Shown here in pieces: positions 10,101-17,514 of a stretch of DNA of 39,513 nt; within the stretch, counting starts at the first letter, position 1; each line of letters starts with the position of its first letter. A program made the position numbers and the translations under genes. The notes under the pieces were generated by a model. It searched no databases and was not told the origin of the DNA. It saw only the letters and a list, made by a program, of their open reading frames with translations. The stretch is from Edaphobacter sp. (lineage in GTDB: Bacteria; Acidobacteriota; Terriglobia; Terriglobales; Acidobacteriaceae), in NCBI GenBank assembly GCA_025462645.1, contig JAOAPB010000050.1:1-39513 (forward strand). Direction: 5' to 3'.

Positions 10101-10669
10101 GCGTGATCTACGAAGATCGGGCGCTGGCCTTCACCGAGGCTCCTGTCACCGCCGACGGCCTGATGCGGCAGCGCTTCCGCTGGTCCTTCGGCATCCTCCA
10201 GGCCATCTTCAAGCACCGAGGCGCAATCTCGAAACATCGTGCCATGGGCCTCTTCGCGCTGCCCAACATTCTTATCTTCCAGATCCTCCTGCCATTGGTC
10301 TCACCCTTGATCGACCTGATGTTCGCGGCTGGAGTCCTGCACTACTTCATCGACAAGCACTTTCATCCGGGTGCTGCCTCGGCGGAGAGTTTTCACAAGC
10401 TGCTCAGCTTCTTTCTCCTCTTTCTCATCATCGATTTCGTCACATCCGCACTTGCCTTCGCGTTGGAGCGGAAGCACCCGGCAAGCAAAGGCGACGCATG
10501 GCTTCTGGTTCATATTTGGATTCAGCGTTTTACTTACAGGCAACTCTTCTCCGTAGTACTGTTCAAGACGGTCAAGCGCGCGATCGATGGCAAGTCGTTC
10601 AACTGGGATAAGCTCGACCGTACGGCCAAGATGTCGAAGGCCACGGAAAAACTGACCGAAGACAGTTAA
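7127..10669 (+). CDS. GH18-like / NodB deacetylase / GT2 synthase tri-domain fusion
   Basis: An 1180-residue membrane protein with three catalytic modules. After one membrane helix (about 21-40) comes a GH18-like domain (about 95-450) with GLSLDLEEIP (DxE at 228-230) and LLMMNYDEHQ. A NodB polysaccharide deacetylase follows (about 505-715): SFDDGPDP near 522, metal ligands in GNHTFTHPD near 572, RPPYS near 613 and LLHDGGGDRS near 684. Membrane helices at about 744-778 lead to a GT2 domain: LIPAYNEE near 800, IDADT near 885, AEDADLT near 976 and QRFRW near 1015, with C-terminal helices. The order predicts a cytoplasmic processive synthase with external deacetylase and hydrolase, like PgaC and PgaB of poly-N-acetylglucosamine in one chain. 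All motifs look intact. The product is inferred. Repeat copy 2 with a terminator follows. Confidence 0.88.
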   Translation: MNKPIFYDPQRKRWKRLRRFLDVLALLGLLVGSIFLIGLLRMKPLPELLLQTQKRNYRTLANQQTSALKPGQKLRRSAHRKTDLKPSDVPLNSGEGLRAAYYVEDDPASYSSLKQHISQVDLLFPEWLHVVTPDGSLTAYTLDNRPFAVVDGGGVHTVDREDKVARTITTNHVNTEIFPLVNNYDPVKGIFDPLVGNFLSNESARANFVRQIHTFLAANPNYRGLSLDLEEIPTSAQPGFKELVTALYDDFHPRNLRLYVNAPVGDDDFDLKYLADHSDGLLMMNYDEHQTESEPGPIASQDWFIDNLKTVLKTVPKEKVICAIGSYGYDWTTSLPAPVKKGSRRPAPPVKMLGAQNMSTQEAWQAASDSDSQIDLDDDSLNVHFAYDDEDAHIRHQVWFLDAVTVLNQMRAARELGIQTVALWRLGSEDNSLWKIWDSPMRSDPVKELSKVEPGYDVDTEGEGDILRVTRKPQTGERTITMDDDDSIPVEHRSITQESMASYPLSYTVTQYGYHPQQVALSFDDGPDPEWTPRILDILKRYGVHGTFFMIGEVAQNNVGLMQRAYREGHEIGNHTFTHPDISEISTGSMELQLNLSERLFASKLGVQPLYFRPPYSIDQEPDTNDQAAPVDHVQSLGYVIIGNKIDTNDWDEHPRKSPKEITDSVFKQIGDMETHPWNRGSVILLHDGGGDRSATIAALPVLIEALHARGYQIVPVSQLVGKTRDQVMPPLTPHQRWQAHADSIAFFLISFFNHFVVGVFFIGDILMSARLIIIGICAIIDRLRTRKNYATPDYAPTIAVLIPAYNEEKVIVRTIRSVMMSTYKNLRIIVIDDGSKDRTYDVAREAYPADIASGRLTVLTKPNAGKAEALNFALRHFDEEIYVGIDADTVIAHDAIARLVPHFANPKIGAVAGNAKVGNRVNLWTRWQALEYITSQNFERRALDLFDVVVVVPGAIGAWRTTAVKTGEGYHSNTVAEDADLTMNLLEQGYCVIYEDRALAFTEAPVTADGLMRQRFRWSFGILQAIFKHRGAISKHRAMGLFALPNILIFQILLPLVSPLIDLMFAAGVLHYFIDKHFHPGAASAESFHKLLSFFLLFLIIDFVTSALAFALERKHPASKGDAWLLVHIWIQRFTYRQLFSVVLFKTVKRAIDGKSFNWDKLDRTAKMSKATEKLTEDS

Positions 10670-10717
10670 TCTTCCAGAGAGCCTGTTATGAACTACGATC
10701 ACTGCTCTCCGTAGTAC

Positions 10718-10921
10718 CCCCCTCCCCCCGGGGGGTACTTTGACTGCAAGTCCTGTTAATTCAGGGACTTATACGAATCTATCGCTGCAAATTAGTCATT
10801 CTAAACGGTTTACGGCTAAAGTCGTCTTTCTAAAAGGTTTATTGGTCTAAAGAGAAAAGCCCCGGTGTTGACCGGGGCTTTTTCTGACTCTGTATTAACT
10901 ATAGCCGATTGAGTAAAACTA
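10718..10921 (+). repeat. Intergenic repeat, copy 2 (inverted relative to 1-204)
   Basis: Inverted partner of 1-204, same length, with no net gap by eye. From left to right: C6G6 palindrome (10724-10735) within a longer C-rich/G-rich hairpin, GTACTTTGACTGCAAGT, a diverged middle, two 30-nt units (about 10785-10814 and 10815-10844) sharing TTCTAAA, GGTTTA and a final GG, a hairpin (10857-10880), and a tail to 10921. As with copy 1, the gene just upstream reads into it. The unit structure and dispersal suggest a non-coding repetitive element, possibly mobilised in trans. Confidence 0.9.
10857..10883 (+). terminator. Rho-independent terminator inside repeat copy 2
   Basis: AAGCCCCGGT (10857-10866) pairs with ACCGGGGCTT (10871-10880) around the loop GTTG, and T continues to 10883. 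It would end transcription of the tri-domain polysaccharide gene, whose stop is about 190 nt upstream, the same distance as for copy 1 and pyrD. Confidence 0.8.
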
Positions 10922-11241
10922 ATATGCCACTTTGCGGAAGACTATTTTTAGAGGCTAAGGTTTTGTTTTTGTTTGATTTGCGTACGGAGCTGCGTCTTAG
11001 TTTCGGCTGTAGGGGCTTGACAAGGAAAAACAGGGAGCGAGACTCAGGGCATAGGAAACCAACTGCATCAACAGCAAAAGGTGCAAGGGTTGAGGCGCAG
11101 GCCAGTTCGCAAAGTTCATTACAGCCTCTAGACTTCGGACAAGAATCGTACACCCGTCCCTGCTGCATCAAAGAATGGGCGGACTACCCCGACCCACCAG
11201 ACAGCGACGGGAGCCTTTGCTCGCGCTAGAATCGATGCGTT
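10922..11241. other. Gene-free stretch between repeat copy 2 and the P5C dehydrogenase
   Basis: About 320 nt without a supportable gene. The left part is T-rich (TTTTTAGAGG, GTTTTTGTTTG). TTGACA at 11017-11022 resembles a -35 box, but no good -10 box lies 16-19 nt further on, so I do not call a promoter. It must contain the leader of the aldehyde dehydrogenase gene. Confidence 0.5.
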
Positions 11242-12882
11242 ATGGCTACTGTGACTCTCTCCACCTCTACCCCCGTGCGTACCGCGCAGACCCCCTTCGC
11301 CAACGAGAAGTTTGTTGACTTCACCGCCGCCGAGAACAAGCGAGCCATGCAGGCCGCTCTCGCCGAGGTGGAGATCAACCTTGGCCACGAATACGATCTC
11401 GTAATCGGCGGCAGGCATCTGCGGACGACAGACAAGATTGTCTCCGTCAACCCCGCCCGTCCGGCAGAGGTGATCGGCATCCACCAGAAGGCTGACGCCG
11501 GGCACGCTGAGGAGGCGATGCAAGCCGCGCAGGCCGCCTTCCAGACGTGGAGTCGAACCCCCGTCGCAGAGCGCGCTGCCCTGCTGTTTCGCGCTGCGGA
11601 TCTGATTCGGGAGCGCAAGTTCGAGTTCTGCGCATGGCTCACCTACGAAGTTGGGAAGAACTGGGCCGAGGCTGACGCAGATGTGGGCGAAACCATTGAC
11701 TTCCTTGAGTTCTACGGCCGGGAGGCGTTGCGGCTGGATAAGGCGGCTACGCCGATTCAATTCCCCGGCGAACGCAACCAACTACGCTACCTTCCCCTCG
11801 GCGTGGGTGCTGTGATTCCGCCATGGAACTTCCCCTTCGCCATCATGGCTGGAATGACCTCCGCTGCGATCGTGTGCGGCAACACAGTGATTCTGAAGCC
11901 GTCCGTCGATGCCCCTACGATTGCCGCGAGATTCATGAGCCTGCTCGAAGAGGCAGGGGTGCCGGATGGCGTCGTGAACCTGTGTGTGGGAGAGGGGCCA
12001 GGATTCGGTAGCGCCATTGTCGCGCATCCGCAGACGCGCTTCATCGCCTTTACCGGCTCCAAGGCTGTCGGGCTGGAGATTCATGAGAGTGCGGCCAAGA
12101 CACGACCCGGCCAGATCTTCATCAAGCGGACGATCCTCGAGATGGGCGGGAAGGACTCCATCATCGTGGATGGCGACTGCGATCTGGATGCAGCCATCGA
12201 AGGAGTCACCGTCAGCGCCTTCGGCTTCAATGGACAGAAGTGCTCGGCGTGTTCGCGGGTGATCGTCGATGAGAGCATCTACGACATCTTCTGCGACCGG
12301 CTGCAGGCGCGTGTGGCGAAGATCGCTACCGGTGACCCGGTGAAAAACTTCTATACCGGACCGGTGATCAGCGAGCGGTCCTATCGCAAGGTGCTCGGCT
12401 ACATCGAGATTGGTAAGGGCGAGGGCACAGTCCTGAACGGCGGCCACGCGATTGAGACACCGGAGGGCGGCTACTACATTGCGCCAACTGTCATCGCGGA
12501 CGTTGCCCCGACGGCCCGCATCGCGCTCGAGGAGATCTTCGGACCTGTGCTCGCGGTCATCAAGTCCAAAGACTTCGACGATGCGCTTGCCATCGCAAAT
12601 AACACCGAGTACGGGCTGACGGGAGCGATCTATTCCACCTCGCGCGAGAAGCTCGATCGCGCTCGAGAGGAGTTCCACGTCGGCAATCTCTATCTGAACC
12701 GCAAATGCACGGGAGCCATGGTCGGGGCGCATCCCTTCGGCGGCTTCAACATGAGCGGAACCGACTCCAAAGCCGGCGGGCCCGACTATCTGCTGCTGTT
12801 TACGCAGGCGAAGAGCATCGCGGAGAAGCTCGGTCACGCAAGCGCCGCAGCCGAGAAGCAATCCGAACTTATGGGGCTGTAG
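11242..12882 (+). CDS. pruA: L-glutamate gamma-semialdehyde (P5C) dehydrogenase
   Basis: The 546-residue NAD(P)-dependent aldehyde dehydrogenase closely follows the RocA/PruA pattern: an extended N-terminus, FANEKFVDF, and YDLVIGGRHLRTTDKIVSVNP. It has the cofactor-binding PPWNFPFAIM, general base Glu300 in LEMGGKD and nucleophile Cys334 in GQKCSACSR. The C-terminal HPFGGFNMSGTDSKAGG is also typical. It converts glutamate semialdehyde, in equilibrium with pyrroline-5-carboxylate, to glutamate, the last step of proline and arginine breakdown. It is a single-function enzyme, not the PutA fusion; no proline dehydrogenase lies nearby. It stands alone on the plus strand and converges on the LuxR-type gene, with a hairpin between them. 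Confidence 0.92.
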   Translation: MATVTLSTSTPVRTAQTPFANEKFVDFTAAENKRAMQAALAEVEINLGHEYDLVIGGRHLRTTDKIVSVNPARPAEVIGIHQKADAGHAEEAMQAAQAAFQTWSRTPVAERAALLFRAADLIRERKFEFCAWLTYEVGKNWAEADADVGETIDFLEFYGREALRLDKAATPIQFPGERNQLRYLPLGVGAVIPPWNFPFAIMAGMTSAAIVCGNTVILKPSVDAPTIAARFMSLLEEAGVPDGVVNLCVGEGPGFGSAIVAHPQTRFIAFTGSKAVGLEIHESAAKTRPGQIFIKRTILEMGGKDSIIVDGDCDLDAAIEGVTVSAFGFNGQKCSACSRVIVDESIYDIFCDRLQARVAKIATGDPVKNFYTGPVISERSYRKVLGYIEIGKGEGTVLNGGHAIETPEGGYYIAPTVIADVAPTARIALEEIFGPVLAVIKSKDFDDALAIANNTEYGLTGAIYSTSREKLDRAREEFHVGNLYLNRKCTGAMVGAHPFGGFNMSGTDSKAGGPDYLLLFTQAKSIAEKLGHASAAAEKQSELMGL

Positions 12883-12889
12883 GACACGC

Positions 12890-12919
12890 AGGGGCATTCC
12901 TCAAGCTGAGGATGCCCCT
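12890..12919. terminator. Hairpin between convergent genes
   Basis: AGGGGCAT-T-CCTCA (12890-12903) pairs with TGAGGATGCCCCT (12907-12919) around AGC, giving 13 base pairs with a single bulged T. It lies just after the aldehyde dehydrogenase stop and just before the 3' end of the convergent LuxR-type gene. No T-run follows on either strand, so termination would be weak or factor-dependent. Confidence 0.55.
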
Positions 12920-12923
12920 TACC

Positions 12924-13580
12924 CTACGCCGTCTTCATCTGGATGAGATTGCCGGCCTTAGCTGCCGCCTCCGCCAGAACGCGGTGATGAATGGTAAAGA
13001 GCGCCAGTTCCAGCCGATCCGAGACACCTGTCTTGTCATAGATGCCGCGCAGGTAGTTCTTGATGACCTGCTCCTTGGTGCCAAGTTGGGTCGCAATCTC
13101 CTTGTTCTTGCACCCTTGCACGATCAGGGCAACGATCTGCATCTCTTTAGGGGTAAGCCGGTCTCGAACCCTTGTTCCGACATTATCGGCCGCATGCATA
13201 GTCGTCACATTCGCGCGCTGAACACAGCGCTGTCCGCGGGCCACGCGACGTACGCAGTCCAACAGGTCCGTCCCAGTCACATTTCTGCAGACGATGCCGT
13301 CGAGCTGATCAGCCAGGTCGTCCGCGACATGTTCTGTGTTCTCAGCGACGAGAATCACACGGCTTCCTATCGCCTGAGTCCTGCTCAAGAGAACCGACAA
13401 GTCGGAGCGCAAACTTGAGGCGATCAGAATGATGCAGCCACGAAATCCATCGATGACGCTTGAAAGTTTCGCCATATCTTCGCATTGGGCGACGATGCGC
13501 ATATCGTCCTCCAACGCCAGAACACGTGCCGCACCAGCCCGGAAGATTGCCTGATTATCCGCGAGAATAAGTCGATTCAT
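12924..13580 (-). CDS. LuxR/NarL-type regulator with degenerate receiver domain
   Basis: The 218-residue protein has an N-terminal CheY-like fold (about 1-120) and a C-terminal LuxR helix-turn-helix (about 150-210; LTPKEMQIVALIVQGCKNKE, then IATQLGTKEQVIKNYLRGIY). The receiver has lost key residues. The phospho-acceptor position is Ala54 (ILIASSL), the usual acidic pair is ADN, and no K lies at the usual place (GIVCRN). It is therefore likely a pseudo-receiver that does not take phosphate from Asp chemistry. The start is the ATG at 13580, preceded by AGGAG about 12 nt away; an upstream in-frame start would add 13 residues. It is divergent from the receiver/TrxR-like fusion with a 230-nt gap, so it may control that pair. 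Confidence 0.85.
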   Translation of the reverse strand: MNRLILADNQAIFRAGAARVLALEDDMRIVAQCEDMAKLSSVIDGFRGCIILIASSLRSDLSVLLSRTQAIGSRVILVAENTEHVADDLADQLDGIVCRNVTGTDLLDCVRRVARGQRCVQRANVTTMHAADNVGTRVRDRLTPKEMQIVALIVQGCKNKEIATQLGTKEQVIKNYLRGIYDKTGVSDRLELALFTIHHRVLAEAAAKAGNLIQMKTA

Positions 13581-13810
13581 AGGTATTTTTGTCTCCTGCC
13601 GCGGATCTATTACCGCCAATTCCCCTCATCGGCGAACGATGGCAGGTCAAAACAATGTCTCCAATTCGGACAACTCCCTCGCTATCTCCTAAACGCACCC
13701 GGAACCCTCGTTATCAATATGATATGTTTTCTGAACCCTTGAGCCGTCGGGCACAATCGAATCATATGTGCGGTGTGTCTTAAAAGACGTTCCCGAAGTA
13801 TAACAAGGGT

Positions 13811-15457
13811 ATGCCGAAGCCAATTCTTCTAGCAATCGATGACGACACCAGCGTGCTCGAAGCCGTGGTCCAGGACCTGCGCCGCAACTATGGTCAGGAC
13901 TACCGCATCGTTCGTGCCGCCTCAGGAGGGGCCGCGCTCGATATCTGCCGTCAGTTGAAGGAACGAAGCGATATCGTTGCTCTCTTCCTCTCCGACCAGC
14001 GCATGCCTGGAATGACCGGTGTGGACTTTCTCCAACAGGCTCTCAAGATCTATCCTGAGGCCAAGCGTGTCCTGCTGACGGCCTACGCCGACACCGAGGC
14101 GGCGATTCGTGCCATCAACTCAGCCAAGATTCACTACTACCTGAATAAGCCCTGGGATCCGCCCGAGGAGAAGCTCTATCCCGTGCTGGACGACCTCCTG
14201 GAGGCCTGGAAGCAGGGCTATAAGCCCCCATTCGAAGGCATTCGCGTGATCGGCGTCCGGTGGTCGGCTCTGGATCACGAGGTGCGTGAGTTCCTCTCGC
14301 GCAACCGCATTCCCTATCAGTGGCTCAACGCGGAGGAGAATCCGGACGCTCTCGTGCTGCTGAAGGAGAAGGGCCTCGACGACGCGAAGCTGCCCGTCGT
14401 GTTATTCGGAGACGGCACAGCACTGCTTCAGCCGACCTCGACCGATATGGCCAACAAGGTGGGCATCTCCACGCAGGCACAGCAGAAGTTCTATGACGTT
14501 GTTGTCGTAGGCGCAGGGCCGGCTGGCCTCGCCGCGGGCGTCTATGGCGCCTCTGAGGGCTTGCGCACGCTGATTGTCGAGCCTAATGCTCCCGGTGGGC
14601 AGGCTGGATCCAGCTCGAAGATCGAGAACTACCTGGGCTTCCCTGCCGGCCTCAGCGGCGAAGAGCTGGCCAAAAGGGCGTTCCTGCAGGCAAGCCGATT
14701 GGGAGCTGAGTTTCTCCTGCAACGGGTCACCAGTATCCGCTCTGAGAACCAGTATCTGATCGCCGAGATGAAGGATGGCAGCGAGATCACATGCCACGTC
14801 TGCCTGGTCGCAACCGGGGTCTCGTACTGCAAGCTCGACGTGCCTGGCGCTGACCGATTGAGCGGCGCGGGGGTGTATTACGGTGCGGCGCTGACCGAGG
14901 CGATGTCCTGCGCGAACGAGGTCGTCTACATCATTGGCGGCGCCAACTCCGCGGGCCAGGCCGCTATGCACTTCTCCCGGTATGCCGCGAGGGTCCATAT
15001 GCTGGTACGCGGCGACTCGCTACAGAAGAGCATGTCGAAGTATCTGATCGACCAGATTGAAGCCACATCGAACATCGTCGTCGAGACCTGCACTGAAGTC
15101 ATTGCAATGTCTGGAGATGGCCACCTCGAAAGTCTCATGCTGAAGACGCCTGGAGGCGAGGAGACCCGCACTGCGAACTCGCTGTTCATCTTCATAGGAG
15201 CAGCCCCGAAGACAGACTGGCTCCCGAAAGAGGTCGCCTGTGACAGCAAGGGCTTCATTCTTGCCGGTCCCGACCTGAAGGCGAAGTCTCCAGAGTCCTG
15301 GCGGCTTGACCGAGAGCCCTATCTACTCGAAACCAGCGTCCCCGGCGTCTTTGTCGCCGGTGATGTTCGCTACAACTCAGTAAAGCGATGTGCCTCCGCC
15401 GTCGGTGAGGGATCCATCGCGATTCAGTTTGTGCACCAATACTTAGCAACACTTTGA
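13811..15457 (+). CDS. Response-regulator receiver fused to thioredoxin-reductase-like flavoprotein
   Basis: The 548-residue protein has three parts. Residues 1-130 are a complete receiver: IDDD near 9-12, Asp62 in SDQRMPGMTG, Thr90, and Lys113 in NKPWD. Residues about 142-215 look like a glutaredoxin-type fold with a cis-Pro (KLPVVLFGDG) but no CxxC. Residues about 226-548 are a two-dinucleotide-binding reductase: FAD motif VVGAGPAGLAAG, NAD(P) motif IIGGANSAGQAA and C-terminal GVFVAGDVR. Where thioredoxin reductase has its CxxC, the chain reads AALTEAMSCAN, leaving a single Cys367. It is therefore probably not a thioredoxin reductase in the strict sense, despite the usual database name. It is followed directly by its likely partner kinase. 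Confidence 0.88.
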   Translation: MPKPILLAIDDDTSVLEAVVQDLRRNYGQDYRIVRAASGGAALDICRQLKERSDIVALFLSDQRMPGMTGVDFLQQALKIYPEAKRVLLTAYADTEAAIRAINSAKIHYYLNKPWDPPEEKLYPVLDDLLEAWKQGYKPPFEGIRVIGVRWSALDHEVREFLSRNRIPYQWLNAEENPDALVLLKEKGLDDAKLPVVLFGDGTALLQPTSTDMANKVGISTQAQQKFYDVVVVGAGPAGLAAGVYGASEGLRTLIVEPNAPGGQAGSSSKIENYLGFPAGLSGEELAKRAFLQASRLGAEFLLQRVTSIRSENQYLIAEMKDGSEITCHVCLVATGVSYCKLDVPGADRLSGAGVYYGAALTEAMSCANEVVYIIGGANSAGQAAMHFSRYAARVHMLVRGDSLQKSMSKYLIDQIEATSNIVVETCTEVIAMSGDGHLESLMLKTPGGEETRTANSLFIFIGAAPKTDWLPKEVACDSKGFILAGPDLKAKSPESWRLDREPYLLETSVPGVFVAGDVRYNSVKRCASAVGEGSIAIQFVHQYLATL

Positions 15458-15480
15458 AAGGCGGATACCCCAGTACTGTG

Positions 15481-16950
15481 ATGAGCCAACAAACCCAGAT
15501 CGTCCAGAGCAAGAATACGGAGAAGATGAGCGAGGACCTCTTCGCGCAGTTGCGGACTGTCCCGATCCTGTCGTCCTTGAAAGATGAAGAGCTCCACTGC
15601 CTGAATGGAGTGCAGGAGATCCATCTCGAAAAGGACGATATTCTGGCCCACCAGGGCGAGATCGCGCACTACTTCTGGATTCTGCTCGAAGGAGAGATAC
15701 GGGTCTATCAAACCGTTGCGGACGGTCGCGCGGTCACGCTGGTTTCCATCCCGGCTGGAAACGCCTTCGGCGAACTTCCGCTGCTGTCCAATATCCCGAA
15801 CGTCGCCGGTCTGCAGGCGACAATGCCATGCCACTTAGTGCAGTTCGATGAGGAGCAGTTCTGGAATCTGATGACGACCTGCCCCGACGTCCGCAAAGCC
15901 ATCCTGGGAAACATGGCCCTGCGCTTCCAGAAGCTGCAAAGCGTCACTTTGCAGCAGGAGAAGATGGCCTCGCTCGGCACTCTAGCCGCGGGCCTGATGC
16001 ATGAGCTGAACAACCCAGGTGCAGCTGCCCGCCGGGCCGCCTCCCAACTCAGGGAGAATCTGCTGCGAATGCACGAGCTCACCGCCAAGTTCAGCCGGAC
16101 CACGCTCAACGAAGAGCAAAAGCAGTGCATGTATGAACTGCAGGAGCATGCCCTCGCCGTTAAGCAGCCCCTTCTCATGAACTCAATCGAGCAGAGCGAT
16201 GCCGAAGAGGCGCTGGCAGAGTGGATGGAAGCAGCGCACATCGAAAACGCCTGGAAGATGGCGCCCACTCTGGTATCCGTCGGTCTCGACGCGAAGCAGC
16301 TTGAGTGCACCCGAAGCGTGTTCCCTGGGCCTACTTTCTCCGATGCGCTTAGCTGGCTGGACGCGCTGGTCTCCAGCATGCAACTCGTCGGAACCGTCGA
16401 AGAGAGTATCGGCCGTGTCTCGGATCTCGTCCATGCCGTGAAGTCCTATGCGTATGAGGGCAAGGGTCAGCGCCAGACGGTCGACATCAACAACAGCATT
16501 CATGCGACCCTGGTTATCCTCGGCCACAAGCTGCGCGAGAAGGAGATTGTGGTGGAGAAAGACTTTGCCCCCGACCTCCCGCTGCTGCACTCGGAGTGCA
16601 CAGGCCTCAACCAGATCTGGACCAACCTGCTCGACAACGCGATCGATGCCGTTCCGCAACACGGCCATATTGGAGTACGAACGTGGGCCGAGAAAACGAT
16701 CTCTGGAACCGGAAGTCCTCGCACCGACCTCTGTATCCGCATCAACGATAATGGCAGCGGCATTCCCCTCGATATTCAGACACACATCTTCGACCCCTTC
16801 TACACCACCAAGCCCGTTGGGGTGGGGACAGGTCTAGGACTGGGGATCGTCCATCGCATCGTCGAGCAGTACGGCGGATCCATCCACTTCACCTCGGAGC
16901 CGGGAAACACCGACTTCGTCGTCCACTTGCCCACCGAAATGCCTAAGTAG
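15481..16950 (+). CDS. Sensor histidine kinase with CRP-type cyclic-nucleotide-binding domain
   Basis: The 489-residue cytoplasmic kinase has no membrane helix. An N-terminal CRP/cNMP-type domain (about 20-135; ILLEGEIRVYQ, GNAFGELPLLSN) is followed by a phospho-acceptor helix with His174 in MHELNNPGAAARRAA. The ATPase domain has N-box NQIWTNLLDNAIDAV, G1 INDNGSGIP, F-box FDPFYTTKP and G2 GTGLGLGIVHRI. It should phosphorylate the receiver of the upstream fusion. The frame is open from a TTG at 15454 that overlaps the upstream stop; the first ATG is at 15481 and I use that. The CRP domain could bind a nucleotide or sense something else, because its ligand residues are not diagnostic by eye. 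Confidence 0.88.
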   Translation: MSQQTQIVQSKNTEKMSEDLFAQLRTVPILSSLKDEELHCLNGVQEIHLEKDDILAHQGEIAHYFWILLEGEIRVYQTVADGRAVTLVSIPAGNAFGELPLLSNIPNVAGLQATMPCHLVQFDEEQFWNLMTTCPDVRKAILGNMALRFQKLQSVTLQQEKMASLGTLAAGLMHELNNPGAAARRAASQLRENLLRMHELTAKFSRTTLNEEQKQCMYELQEHALAVKQPLLMNSIEQSDAEEALAEWMEAAHIENAWKMAPTLVSVGLDAKQLECTRSVFPGPTFSDALSWLDALVSSMQLVGTVEESIGRVSDLVHAVKSYAYEGKGQRQTVDINNSIHATLVILGHKLREKEIVVEKDFAPDLPLLHSECTGLNQIWTNLLDNAIDAVPQHGHIGVRTWAEKTISGTGSPRTDLCIRINDNGSGIPLDIQTHIFDPFYTTKPVGVGTGLGLGIVHRIVEQYGGSIHFTSEPGNTDFVVHLPTEMPK

Positions 16951-17023
16951 CTGACAGTCTGTATCTGCGGTACAGGCTCGAGGTCCTCCCCCACATCGTA
17001 TGATGGATGCCAGGAGTTCTCTC

Positions 17024-17443
17024 GTGTCACTTACCCCCTTTCATATCGCCTTTCCCGTCGACGACCTCGACGCCGCTCGGGCCTTCTATGGCACCACGCT
17101 CGGCTGCCCCGAAGGCCGTAGCTCTGCCCAGTGGATAGACTTCGACCTCTTCGGCCATCAGATCGTCGCGCACTTGAAGACTGGCTCTGAAAGCAAGGCT
17201 CACCACAACCCCGTGGATGGTCATGATGTCCCTGTTCCCCACTTCGGGGTAGTCCTGCCGATGACAACCTGGGAGGCACTCGCGGATCGTCTCCGCAATG
17301 CAGGGATCACCTTCATCATCGAACCCTATATTCGATTCAAGGGTGAGATAGGCGAACAAGCCACCATGTTCTTCCTCGATCCCGCGGGCAACGCTCTTGA
17401 ATTCAAAGCATTCGCCGACCTTGGCCAGCTATTCGCGAAGTAG
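17024..17443 (+). CDS. VOC-superfamily (glyoxalase/dioxygenase-like) protein
   Basis: A small single-domain VOC protein of 139 residues. The metal-ligand pattern is visible: His in TPFHIAFPV, His in VPHFGVVLP, and Glu in GNALEFKAF at the end. The family covers glyoxalases, dioxygenases and resistance proteins, so the reaction is unknown. The frame opens at an ATG at 17000, but AGGAG (17012-17016) sits 7 nt before a GTG at 17024, after which [10 protein letters not shown] matches a normal VOC start. I chose that GTG. It lies 73 nt after the kinase on the same strand and could be cotranscribed. Confidence 0.85.
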   Translation: MSLTPFHIAFPVDDLDAARAFYGTTLGCPEGRSSAQWIDFDLFGHQIVAHLKTGSESKAHHNPVDGHDVPVPHFGVVLPMTTWEALADRLRNAGITFIIEPYIRFKGEIGEQATMFFLDPAGNALEFKAFADLGQLFAK

Positions 17444-17514
17444 CCTTCTACATTCCACATTCCACGACTCAGCGTTACACCCCTGGCCCTCCGAATTTGT
17501 GAGTTGAAATTTGC

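Noticed and set aside
9245..10237. 330-codon open frame on the minus strand
   Set aside because: It lies opposite the NodB and GT2 domains, which carry intact catalytic motifs; the antisense product is low-complexity Asp, Val and Gly.
1..10921. Composite transposon or genomic island bounded by inverted repeats
   Set aside because: No transposase or integrase lies inside, and the cargo includes housekeeping genes (pyrD, serS). Terminator hairpins and placement after genes fit a dispersed element better.
11017..11045. TTGACA as a -35 box for the P5C dehydrogenase gene
   Set aside because: No acceptable -10 sequence occurs at 16-19 nt spacing.
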